A stretch of DNA of 14,190 nt. It comes from JBHELG01 sp046263195. GTDB taxonomy: Bacteria > Actinomycetota > Nitriliruptoria > Nitriliruptorales > JAHWKO01. The notes below the pieces were generated by a model. The model was not told the origin of the DNA. It searched no databases and saw nothing but the letters and a program-made list of their open reading frames with translations. How positions within the stretch are numbered: position 1 is the first letter of the stretch; each line of letters starts with the position of its first letter. Positions 1 to 5,957 of the stretch are shown in pieces. The stretch is taken from the NCBI GenBank assembly GCA_046263195.1, contig JBHELG010000143.1, positions 1-14,190 on the forward strand. The letters are read 5' to 3'. Both the position numbers and the translations under genes were made by a program.

Positions 1-598
1 CCACCAGCTTCACCGCCCCGGGGCCGTACACCGACGCCGGGCGGAGCACCATCAGCGGCAGCCCCTTGTCGGCGAACCCCCAGGCCACCTGCTCGCTCTG
101 CCACTTGCTCTCCGCGTAACCGGGCGACGGGTGGGGTTCGACGTCCTCGGGTACAGGTAGGGGCAACTGGACGTCCTTGCCGTAGATCGAGGACGTGCTC
201 ATGTGCAGCACCCGCTCCACTCCCGAGGCGAAGGCCGCACGGAGGAGATTCTCCGTGCCGTCCACGTTCGCGCGGTACATCTCGTCCTTCGAGGCGAACG
301 AGCTCGACAGGCCGGCGAGGTGAAAAAGATGGGTCATGTCCTCGAACAGCGGCTCGAGCGGCTCGTCGCCGGTGAGGTCGACCGAGTGGTATTCGACCTC
401 GGGCTCGAGCGAGTCCGGCCGCGAGCTCCGGCCACAGGTTCGTACCCGCCAGCCGCTGTCGACCAGGGCCTTGATCAGATGCGCCGCGATGAAGCCCGTG
501 CCGCCGGTGACGACCGCGGCGCGCGATTCGTCCCGCCCGTGCGGGCCCCTCGCCGAGCTCGGCCTCTCGAACGTCTTGTCAGCTCTCGGCTGTGACAT
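1..598 (-). CDS. NAD(P)-dependent epimerase/dehydratase, extended SDR family (3' end outside window)
   Basis: The 199 residues read from the complement of 598 down to the left edge form the N-terminal half of an extended short-chain dehydrogenase. The Rossmann dinucleotide motif TGGTGFIA lies at residues 31-38, followed by an acidic D74 and the HLAG strand end near residue 93. The catalytic Ser of MSTSSIYG (134-136) and the Y161-x3-K165 pair in YAESK follow. The motif normally reads TGxxGFIG, so the Ala at the last glycine is a small deviation. A 26-residue polar leader precedes the fold. No in-frame alternative start lies between it and the fold, and GGGAGG sits 8 nt before the ATG, so this start is well supported. 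Family members act on nucleotide sugars, steroids or similar substrates. The substrate here cannot be told from this half. Confidence 0.88.
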   Translation of the reverse strand, partial: MSQPRADKTFERPSSARGPHGRDESRAAVVTGGTGFIAAHLIKALVDSGWRVRTCGRSSRPDSLEPEVEYHSVDLTGDEPLEPLFEDMTHLFHLAGLSSSFASKDEMYRANVDGTENLLRAAFASGVERVLHMSTSSIYGKDVQLPLPVPEDVEPHPSPGYAESKWQSEQVAWGFADKGLPLMVLRPASVYGPGAVKLV

Positions 599-633
599 GG
601 CGCCAACCTCCCGTCAGGTCCTCTTCAAGTCCG

Positions 634-639
634 AGCATA
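634..639 (-). promoter_or_regulatory. Possible -10 element for the epimerase gene
   Basis: The minus strand reads TATGCT 35 nt upstream of the epimerase ATG, which fits the actinobacterial TANNNT -10 pattern and would give a leader of about 29 nt. No convincing -35 is present. A perfect 12-bp palindrome, CCGTCCGGACGG, lies further upstream and could belong either to this promoter region or to the end of the HAD gene. This is a weak call. Confidence 0.3.
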
Positions 640-721
640 AGAACCCGCGGGCGAGACCCCGGGCCGTCCGGACGGGAGGCAGGTGTCGCTCAGCGCTCGG
701 AGGAGCTCGAGCAGCGGTGGG

Positions 722-1498
722 TCACTCCTGGGACGGCGAGGACGCCTCCTCGACGATGCGGCGCAGTGTGGCGAGCGTGACTGCTCCATCTTCGAGAGCA
801 TCCTCGGGACCCGCGATGACCTCGCTCTCTCCTGGAGACCCGAAGCTGTCGACCACGAGGGCCGCCCCGTCGAAGTCCTGATCGTGATTGTAGTCACTCA
901 CGACGACGAGGCAGGGAATGTCCGCCGCGAGCGCCGCGTCGAGACCGTTGCGCGAGTCTTCGATGGCCACGGTCTCGGCAGCGGAGACCTCGAGGAGTTC
1001 GAGCGCTTGATGGAAGCACTCGGGATCGGGCTTGCGCTCCTCCACGTCGTCGCCCGTGATGATGACCTTGAAATGGTCGAGACCGAACAACTTGTCGAGC
1101 AGTGGCTCGACCCATGCGCGGCTGCCCGTCGTCGCGACGGCGATCGGCACTCCGGCCTCCGCGACCTCCTCGATGAGCCTTCCTGCCCCCGGTCGTTCGG
1201 GAATCTCCCCCTCCTCGGCGAGATGAATGAAGTGCTCGTTCTTGCGCGTGTGGAGCTTGTCGGCCAACTCCTCCGCCTCCTCCTGCTCGTACCCGTTCTC
1301 CAGCAGGTAGTGGCGCAGACGGTTCTCGCCGCCGGAGACCTCGAGGAGGCGTCCGTAGAGTTCTTCGTCCCAGCGGTGCGGCATGTCGAAGTCTTCGAAC
1401 GCCTGGTTGAAAGCAACGCGATGTCCCTCGCGCTCGCTTTCGACCAGGGTTCCGTCGACGTCGAAGATGACCGCTGCGGGCAAAGCCTCTTCCGCCAT
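722..1498 (-). CDS. HAD-superfamily phosphatase, CbbY-like
   Basis: This 258-residue protein carries all four haloacid-dehalogenase motifs. The nucleophile and acid/base aspartates are D13 and D15 in DVDGTLVE. Motif II is ATTGSR near 122-127, motif III is K156 in ERKPDPE, and motif IV is the acidic pair E180-D181 in IEDSRNG. The cap region after motif I (GHRVAFNQAF, then WDEELY and GGENRLRHY) resembles the helical cap of CbbY, which in photosynthetic bacteria dephosphorylates the Rubisco inhibitor xylulose-1,5-bisphosphate. Homologues are common in non-autotrophs, and no Calvin-cycle gene is visible here, so the substrate stays open; a sugar phosphate is likely. The ATG follows GGGGGTGAGAGT. 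Upstream is a repeat-containing gap, so the gene probably has its own promoter or is a distal operon member. Confidence 0.9.
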   Translation of the reverse strand: MAEEALPAAVIFDVDGTLVESEREGHRVAFNQAFEDFDMPHRWDEELYGRLLEVSGGENRLRHYLLENGYEQEEAEELADKLHTRKNEHFIHLAEEGEIPERPGAGRLIEEVAEAGVPIAVATTGSRAWVEPLLDKLFGLDHFKVIITGDDVEERKPDPECFHQALELLEVSAAETVAIEDSRNGLDAALAADIPCLVVVSDYNHDQDFDGAALVVDSFGSPGESEVIAGPEDALEDGAVTLATLRRIVEEASSPSQE

Positions 1499-1578
1499 AC
1501 TCTCACCCCCGATGACCGCTCACCCAGGTGGATGCTCGTCGATCGGGCGATGGGAACACATCCGACGATCGGTCATGA

Positions 1579-1634
1579 CAGGCCCAAGACCGCTACTACG
1601 ACGCTTCCCAAGAAGAATCAGGCCTTGCAGGCCC
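1579..1634. repeat. Interspersed repeat, long copy A
   Basis: These 56 bp recur at 1659..1714 with a single difference (C1607 versus T1687), at a period of 80 bp. The unit begins with the core CAGGCCCAAGACCGCTACTA, continues with a small inverted repeat (CTTC-CCAA-GAAG) and ends in the hairpin GGCCT-TGC-AGGCC (1621-1633). It is non-coding and lies between two genes. Confidence 0.9.
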
Positions 1635-1650
1635 GGACCGCTCCTACGAC
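1628..1650. repeat. Diverged core copy of the interspersed repeat
   Basis: CAGGCCCGGACCGCTCCTAC followed by GAC matches the core of the flanking long copies apart from AA-to-GG and A-to-C type changes and a small length difference. It overlaps the end of copy A and precedes copy B, so the locus is a degenerate tandem of core units. Confidence 0.75.
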
Positions 1651-1658
1651 CCCCCAGG

Positions 1659-1714
1659 CAGGCCCAAGACCGCTACTACGACGCTTTCCAAGAAGAATCA
1701 GGCCTTGCAGGCCC
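1659..1714. repeat. Interspersed repeat, long copy B
   Basis: This copy is identical to 1579..1634 except for one base. The difference changes the small inverted repeat from CTTC-CCAA-GAAG to CTTT-CCAA-GAAG. That keeps pairing as a U-G wobble if the plus strand is the RNA, but breaks one pair if the minus strand is. The terminal GGCCT-TGC-AGGCC hairpin is conserved. Confidence 0.9.
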
Positions 1715-1803
1715 CGGTTCCTCCGGCCTCCCGCCCTACACAGTCCCACCCGTCTCCGCGGCCGTCTTGGGCAAGCCGGAACGGCTGCTCCTTCCTCCCG
1801 CCC

Positions 1804-2613
1804 CTAGGCCAACGCCATGGCCGGCCCGGGGTGGGCGACCTTGTGGTTGGTGAGGTCGAGCTGTTGCAGGGTGTAGCCGCGCAGGTTCGCCAGCTGGCGG
1901 GGGTTAAGGCGATCGCAGATCCAGTCCCAGTGCAGCGATACCCAGTCGCCTTCCCGCAGCTCGCCCACGAAGCCCATGCCATCGACCGCGCCGTGCACGG
2001 TCTCGAACTGGGGGGGACCGAGCGCCAGCTGCCGTCCGTCCCACGTCAGCGGGCGGGAACGGACCACGACGAGGTCGCCTTCCACGGTCACCACCCTGCC
2101 CCAGCGGATTCGGCAGCGGTCGAGCACGTGCAGGGGGTGATCGGTGCGCCCCGAGACGAGTAGACCGACCCATGGATAGACCCCGAAGACGTGGAAGGCA
2201 TGATGGGGAAGGCCACCCGCCGGGATTGCCTCGGCCAGATACCGCCACGAGGGACCTGAGATGCGCCGGAAGCGATCCATGAGCACGTCCCCGAACGAGG
2301 CCCTGTCGATATGGGCGAGCAGCCTGTTACCCAGCCAGTACGCCTCGACGACCCGTGCGTCGAACGGGTCGTCGATACCCGCCGCACCCGCGATGAGGGT
2401 CAGATAGGGCCAAGGCCCCTCGAACGATCGCGCGAGCTGAGCCAGTCCCGGGTCGCTGACCCGAGCCGCTCCGTATTCCAGCAGCGCCTGGTGGTCGGGG
2501 GGACCGCAGTATCCCAGCACGTTCGGCGGATAGGCGTAGCGGGCGAAGAGTAGAAGCCCGAGCGCTTCGTTCGAGTTGTTGCCTGACATCCGCTCGCCTG
2601 CCACAGCGATCAT
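1804..2613 (-). CDS. DUF6390-like protein with a HypC-like C-terminal region
   Basis: The 269-residue protein has no signal peptide or membrane segment. Its N-terminal part carries LLFARYAYPPNVLGYCGPPD (21-40), and its centre carries GGLPHHAFHVFGVYPWVGLL (133-152). I associate this pattern with the uncharacterised actinobacterial family DUF6390, from memory and without a search. The C-terminal part (about 166-255) starts with a Cys (CRIRWGRVV), has alternating beta-strand residues and GDWVSLHWDW at 222-231, then a Leu-rich tail. That layout resembles HypC/HupF hydrogenase chaperones (C-x-I-x-G-x-V, then GD-x-V-x-x-H). In true HypC the Cys is residue 2, while here it is internal. The ATG at 2613 follows AAGGGCGGG. 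A second ATG at 2589 is possible but has a weaker site. No hydrogenase gene is in the window, so the role is unknown. Confidence 0.8.
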   Translation of the reverse strand: MIAVAGERMSGNNSNEALGLLLFARYAYPPNVLGYCGPPDHQALLEYGAARVSDPGLAQLARSFEGPWPYLTLIAGAAGIDDPFDARVVEAYWLGNRLLAHIDRASFGDVLMDRFRRISGPSWRYLAEAIPAGGLPHHAFHVFGVYPWVGLLVSGRTDHPLHVLDRCRIRWGRVVTVEGDLVVVRSRPLTWDGRQLALGPPQFETVHGAVDGMGFVGELREGDWVSLHWDWICDRLNPRQLANLRGYTLQQLDLTNHKVAHPGPAMALA

Positions 2614-2678
2614 CGTCCCGCCCTTCTGCGCGCTGCCGCCAATCGGGCTATCGGACCCTCTTGTCTTGACCTCCCCGC

Positions 2679-2699
2679 GGTCTCGGACAAGCCGAGACC
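2679..2699 (-). terminator. Hairpin after moeZ, possible terminator
   Basis: A perfect 8-bp stem (GGTCTCGG/CCGAGACC) with a 5-nt loop lies 9 nt beyond the moeZ stop and before the DUF6390-like gene. No U tract follows on the minus strand, so it may be a U-less actinobacterial-type terminator or only a partial read-through point. Confidence 0.55.
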
Positions 2700-2707
2700 T
2701 CCCCCCA

Positions 2708-3871
2708 CTAGTAGACGGGGATGCTGGGGTCGATCTGTTGCGCGTAGGCGTTGATACCGCCCCGCATCGACCTCGCCTTGAACCCCGCGCCCCGCAGCAG
2801 CTGGGTCGCTTCCGCTGAGCGGGCACCGGACTTGCAGTGGACGACGTACTCCTTGCTCGGGTCGAGCTCGGCCAACTTTTCCGGCAGCTGCCCCTTGGGG
2901 ATGAGGGTCGAGCCGGGGATGCGGCTGATCTCGTACTCGTGCGGCTCGCGGACATCGAGCAGGACGACCTCGTCCTTGCGGTCCTCGTACTCGTCCGGCA
3001 GGACCTCGAAGTCGACGAGGGCGTCAACGACCTCCTCGCGATCGTGGGCGGGCACTCCGCAGAACTCCTCGTAGTCCATGAGCTCCCTTACCGTGGGATT
3101 TTCGCCGCATACCGGGCAGGAGGGGTCCTTGTTCACTCGCACCGTCGTCCAGCGCGCCTCCAGGGCGTCGTAGAGCATGAGCCTGCCGATGAGTGGTTCC
3201 CCTATGCCACAGACGAGCTTGACCGCCTCGGTGCCCTGGGCGCTGCCGATCGTGCCGCACAGCACCCCGAGCACGCCCCCCTCGGCACAGTTCGGCACCA
3301 TTCCTGGAGGCGGGGGCTCGGGAAAGATGCAGCGGTAACAGGGGCCCTCCTGCGCGTAGAAGACCGCGACCTGACCCTCGAAGCGGAAGATCGAGCCGTA
3401 GACGTTCGGCCTTCCGAGCAGCACACAGGCGTCGTTGACGAGGTAGCGCGTCGGAAAGTTGTCGGTGCCGTCCACGACGAGGTCGTAGTCGGAGATGATC
3501 TCGAGTGCGTTGTCGCTTCTCAGAGCGGTGTCGTGCAGCTGCACCCTCACGTGAGGGTTTACCTCGGTGATGGCCTCCCTCGCCGAGTCGACCTTGCGAC
3601 GGCCGACGTCGCTCTCGCCGTGGATGATCTGGCGGTGCAGGTTCGAGGGGTCGACGGTGTCGTAGTCGACCAGGCCTATCGTGCCGACGCCTGCGGCGGC
3701 GAGATAGAGCGCCAAGGGGGAACCCAGACCGCCGGTCCCGATGACGAGGACACGGGCAGCTTTCAGCCGCTCCTGTCCTGCCATCCCCACTTCAGGGATG
3801 ATGAGATGGCGGCTGTAGCGGGCGATCTCCTCTCTGGTGAGAGGCTCACGACGGTCGACGATCGGGTTCAT
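2708..3871 (-). CDS. moeZ: MoeZ-type adenylyltransferase/sulfurtransferase (MoeB/ThiF + rhodanese)
   Basis: The protein activates ubiquitin-like sulfur carrier proteins (MoaD/ThiS/CysO type) by C-terminal adenylation and then transfers sulfur from its rhodanese domain to make the thiocarboxylate. At 387 residues it matches mycobacterial MoeZ in size. The E1-like domain (about 10-265) has the ATP-binding GTGGLGS at 45-51, DGTDNF at 134-139, PNCAEGGVLG with C195, and the structural zinc cysteines C178/C181 and C252/C255. The rhodanese domain (about 285-380) has LLDVREPHEYE and the persulfide-carrying C346 in CKSGARS. The start at 3871 is where homology begins; only a weak GGGGT precedes it. Longer in-frame upstream extension reads across the neighbouring gene and is not real. 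Its place just after the suf genes suggests shared sulfur supply, possibly from SufS, but that is inference. Confidence 0.95.
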   Translation of the reverse strand: MNPIVDRREPLTREEIARYSRHLIIPEVGMAGQERLKAARVLVIGTGGLGSPLALYLAAAGVGTIGLVDYDTVDPSNLHRQIIHGESDVGRRKVDSAREAITEVNPHVRVQLHDTALRSDNALEIISDYDLVVDGTDNFPTRYLVNDACVLLGRPNVYGSIFRFEGQVAVFYAQEGPCYRCIFPEPPPPGMVPNCAEGGVLGVLCGTIGSAQGTEAVKLVCGIGEPLIGRLMLYDALEARWTTVRVNKDPSCPVCGENPTVRELMDYEEFCGVPAHDREEVVDALVDFEVLPDEYEDRKDEVVLLDVREPHEYEISRIPGSTLIPKGQLPEKLAELDPSKEYVVHCKSGARSAEATQLLRGAGFKARSMRGGINAYAQQIDPSIPVY

Positions 3872-3909
3872 GGCACCCCATGCGGTCTGGCTGCACCTAG
3901 TCTGCAACA

Positions 3910-3940
3910 CCTTGTGGTGAGGAAAGCTTTCCTGGCAAGG
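3910..3940. promoter_or_regulatory. Nested palindrome between the DUF3500 gene and moeZ
   Basis: The 70-nt gap contains a perfect 14-bp palindrome, AGGAAAGCTTTCCT (3920-3933), flanked by the arms CCTTG (3910-3914) and CAAGG (3936-3940). It sits 1 nt after the DUF3500 stop codon on the minus strand. It could be a terminator for the suf transcript or a protein-binding operator in front of moeZ. The very small loop argues slightly for a DNA site over an RNA hairpin. Confidence 0.6.
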
Positions 3941-3941
3941 A

Positions 3942-4895
3942 TCAACCGTGCGAAGGCGAGTGGGCGGCGGCAAGGTGGTTGCGAAGAAGGTCGCCGCCGA
4001 AGTCCCCCTGAGGGTCGCGTACGACGCTGTGGACGTGGTTCGCGTCGTTCTGAGTATTGTCCAGTTCGATGAGAAGGCGGGGACCCACGAGCCGGTAGTA
4101 GTGAGGCCGTCCCGGTCTGTCACCCCCCGCCCAGGCGAAGCGAACCTCGCCGAGCCTGACCCGGTCCCGCAGCGCAGTTGATAGGCCCGGTGGCACTCTG
4201 TCCACGTAGAGGTCGACAAGCCGGCGGGCGAGGTCACGCGCCTCTCCGGCCAGCTCTGCCAGAACCACTCCCCCCTGCAGGTCGTCTCTGACCTCGGCGG
4301 CGTCGCCGGTGAGGATGTCGGAAGGCGCCTCCTGGGACACGACGGCCCGACGCCGCTGCTCGGCGTCCAGAGCGGCGAGGAGCGCGAAGGCGAGGTGTTC
4401 CTCCGCGCCGAGCGGCTCCAGCACGGTGCTTCCGCCGTAGGCAACACGGGCAGGGTTGGCGCCGAGGAAGACGGGCGTCCCCCGCACCGCCTCGCCGTCC
4501 ACGATCGTGTGCGTCAGCGACACGTGGTGGCCTTCGAAGCGCCAGCTCCAGGGCTCGTCACCGGTGGGGTCGCCGAAGACGACGGCCCAGTAGTCGCCGC
4601 GGTGGCGGTTGCGGCGGCCTCCTTCCATGGCGTCGAGGACGTCCTCGAAACCCGCGATGGTCGTGGCCTGGGCGAATGCGTAGGTCGACAGGCCGCAGGC
4701 GAGCAGCTGGTGGGTCGCCTTCGCCTGCCCGCGTGTCATGGCGGACAGGGTGACACCGGGGCGTTCACCGGGGAGGTAGCTCCAGTCCCTGCGCCCGTCG
4801 AAGGGGGCGAACACCCTTCCCCGCTGGTCGTCGTCCAGGGCTTCGAGCCAGCGGCCAACTGCATCCCGCATTGCGCGGGCGAACTCCACGGTCAT
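3942..4895 (-). CDS. DUF3500 family protein
   Basis: This is a 317-residue protein of unknown function. The C-terminal block HYYRLVGP (265-272), IELDNTQNDANHVHS (276-290) and VRDPQGDFGGD (292-302) is the hallmark of DUF3500. Upstream conserved-looking segments are DYWAVVFGDP (101-110) and WSWRFEGHHVSLTHT (116-130), where FEGHH suggests a polar or metal-binding site. Many family members are secreted, but no signal peptide is visible here, so it should be cytoplasmic. The ATG at 4895 lies only 5 nt beyond the sufT stop and has no good ribosome-binding site of its own, so translation is probably coupled to sufT. In-frame extension upstream overlaps sufT and is rejected. Operon position hints at a link with Fe-S assembly, but no biochemical function is known to me. 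Confidence 0.85.
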   Translation of the reverse strand: MTVEFARAMRDAVGRWLEALDDDQRGRVFAPFDGRRDWSYLPGERPGVTLSAMTRGQAKATHQLLACGLSTYAFAQATTIAGFEDVLDAMEGGRRNRHRGDYWAVVFGDPTGDEPWSWRFEGHHVSLTHTIVDGEAVRGTPVFLGANPARVAYGGSTVLEPLGAEEHLAFALLAALDAEQRRRAVVSQEAPSDILTGDAAEVRDDLQGGVVLAELAGEARDLARRLVDLYVDRVPPGLSTALRDRVRLGEVRFAWAGGDRPGRPHYYRLVGPRLLIELDNTQNDANHVHSVVRDPQGDFGGDLLRNHLAAAHSPSHG

Positions 4896-4900
4896 CAGAT

Positions 4901-5371
4901 CTAGACGCTCATGCCCATGGCGCGGAGCTCTTCCTTCACGTCGTCGGCCATCATGTCGGGTGTCCAGGGAGGGGTGAAGGTGAAGTCGACGTCTACACTT
5001 TTCACCCCGGGCAACGCGCCCAGGATGATCGAAACCTGTTGGTGGATCAGCTCGGTGAGCGGACATCCCATCGTCGTCAGGGTCATCGTCACCTGGACGT
5101 GGCCATCCTCGCGCTTGTCGACTCCGTACACGAGTCCGAGATCGACGACGTTGTAGCCGATCTCCGGGTCGACGACGGCCTTCATCGCCTCGTGGAGAAC
5201 CTCGACGGGGGGCATTCCGTCGGCTTCGACCGCTATCGAGCCTGGCGGACCCGAGGTCCGTCCGGGTGGACCGGCCTCGGGTTGGCGTCCCGTCTCGTCG
5301 TCACGCACGTCGTGGGGCTCGCCAAGGGTTGTCTCCTCAGGCGGCAGCGCGACGTCCCAGTAGTCCGTCAT
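4901..5371 (-). CDS. sufT: SufT-like DUF59/MIP18 family Fe-S assembly protein
   Basis: The 156-residue protein has a DUF59 domain from about 55 to 153. Its signature is DPEIGYNVVDLGLVYGV at 68-84, MTLTTMGCPLT at 96-106 with the conserved Cys C103, and FTPPWTPDMM at 132-141. Such proteins (SufT, MIP18, PaaD) take part in maturation or transfer of Fe-S clusters to target proteins. The first 50 residues are a Gly/Pro-rich, acidic and probably disordered extension not present in minimal family members. A strong GAGGAGGAGG directly before the ATG at 5371 shows that the extension is translated. A copy of the interspersed repeat lies just upstream of this ribosome-binding site. Confidence 0.92.
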   Translation of the reverse strand: MTDYWDVALPPEETTLGEPHDVRDDETGRQPEAGPPGRTSGPPGSIAVEADGMPPVEVLHEAMKAVVDPEIGYNVVDLGLVYGVDKREDGHVQVTMTLTTMGCPLTELIHQQVSIILGALPGVKSVDVDFTFTPPWTPDMMADDVKEELRAMGMSV

Positions 5372-5390
5372 GGTCCTCCTCCTCGGCTTG

Positions 5391-5413
5391 CAGGCCCAAG
5401 CCCGCTACTACGA
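5391..5413. repeat. Interspersed repeat, core copy inside the suf operon
   Basis: CAGGCCCAAGCCCGCTACTA followed by CGAC matches the 24-base core of the copies at 1579 and 1659 with one difference, and the preceding CTTG is shared with copy A's end. It is followed, as in the long copies, by a short inverted repeat (CTC-CTGG-GAG) of unrelated sequence. It fills the 84-nt gap between sufU and sufT, ending close to the sufT ribosome-binding site. Confidence 0.85.
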
Positions 5414-5455
5414 CTACTCCTGGGAGATTTAGCCCTCCCGCGCCTCGCAGTCCTT

Positions 5456-5920
5456 CTACGTTTCGTGCTCCACGGTATGGGTGTGCTCGCCCGCCTGGTA
5501 GGTCTCGAGCGCGTCCCGCAACGCCATCCAGCCGAGCAGCGCACACTTCACCCGCACCGGGAACTTCGCGACGCCTTCGAAGACGACGCCGTCGCCGAGG
5601 TCGTCAAGCCTCGAGGGCGGCTGGCCATGCATCATGAGCCGGAACTGTTCGGTGAGGTCGAGAGCGTCGTTGAGCGTGCGCCCCTTGACCGTCTCGGTCA
5701 TGACGGAGGCCGAAGCCTGGCTTATCGAGCAACCTTCTCCGTCGAACACGAGCCCGCCGATGAGGTTGTCCTCGACCCTGATGCGCAAGTCGAGCTCGTC
5801 ACCGCAGAGCGGGTTGGAGTGGTGGACGTGCACGTCCTCGCCTTCGAGTGCTGCCGCTCGGTTCTTCGGGCTGCGGTAGTGCTCGAGAATGATCTCCTGG
5901 TAGAGGTCATCGAGGGTCAA
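5456..5920 (-). CDS. sufU: SufU, zinc-dependent sulfurtransferase of the SUF system
   Basis: SufU takes the persulfide sulfur from SufS by a zinc-ligand swap and hands it to the SufBCD scaffold. The 154-residue protein shows the three Cys and one Asp ligands: C39 and D41 in NPLCGD, C64 in GEGCSISQAS, and C126 in VKCALLGW. The stretch between C64 and C126 contains the longer insertion (about 80-110) that separates SufU from IscU scaffolds, which also carry a His before the last Cys; here that position is Lys. It follows sufS by 37 nt. The start is TTG at 5920: AGGAGG lies 5 nt before it, and the only nearby ATG (5910) is in another frame. Confidence 0.96.
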   Translation of the reverse strand: MTLDDLYQEIILEHYRSPKNRAAALEGEDVHVHHSNPLCGDELDLRIRVEDNLIGGLVFDGEGCSISQASASVMTETVKGRTLNDALDLTEQFRLMMHGQPPSRLDDLGDGVVFEGVAKFPVRVKCALLGWMALRDALETYQAGEHTHTVEHET

Positions 5921-5925
5921 CCGGT

Positions 5926-5931
5926 CCTCCT
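5926..5931 (-). promoter_or_regulatory. Ribosome-binding site fixing the sufU TTG start
   Basis: A full AGGAGG on the minus strand stands 5 nt before TTG at 5920-5918. The reading frame from this TTG gives the conserved SufU N-terminus (TLDDLYQEIILEHY), while the nearby ATG opens a non-homologous frame. Confidence 0.85.
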
Positions 5932-5957
5932 ACTGCTCAGTTCGGGCGTGTCGCGGT

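Larger units (their letters stand above)
1499..1803. other. Gene-free gap with interspersed repeats
   Basis: About 305 bases between the DUF6390-like gene and the HAD gene hold no credible reading frame. The middle is filled by two 56-bp repeat copies and a diverged core copy. GCCCAAGAC (1582-1590 and again 1662-1670) has a perfect 9-bp inverted partner, GTCTTGGGC, at 1764-1772, so the region can fold. I see no clear promoter or U-tailed terminator. Confidence 0.7.

Noticed and set aside
1579..1714. CRISPR array
   Set aside because: There are only two long copies plus a degenerate core, the 24-bp space between them is itself a repeat relative, and no cas gene is in the window.
683..1807. Long plus-strand open frame opposite the HAD gene
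   Set aside because: It is a GC-skew shadow: the minus strand encodes a complete HAD protein with all motifs, and the plus-strand product has no recognisable domain and runs through the repeats.
2614..3027. N-terminal extension of the DUF6390-like protein
   Set aside because: The in-frame upstream sequence is the shadow of the moeZ rhodanese domain and is Ser/Arg-rich; a ribosome-binding site supports the start at 2613.
2837..4072. 411-codon plus-strand open frame opposite moeZ
   Set aside because: The minus strand encodes full-length MoeZ; the antisense product is low-complexity Val/Asp/Arg-rich sequence typical of high-GC antisense frames.
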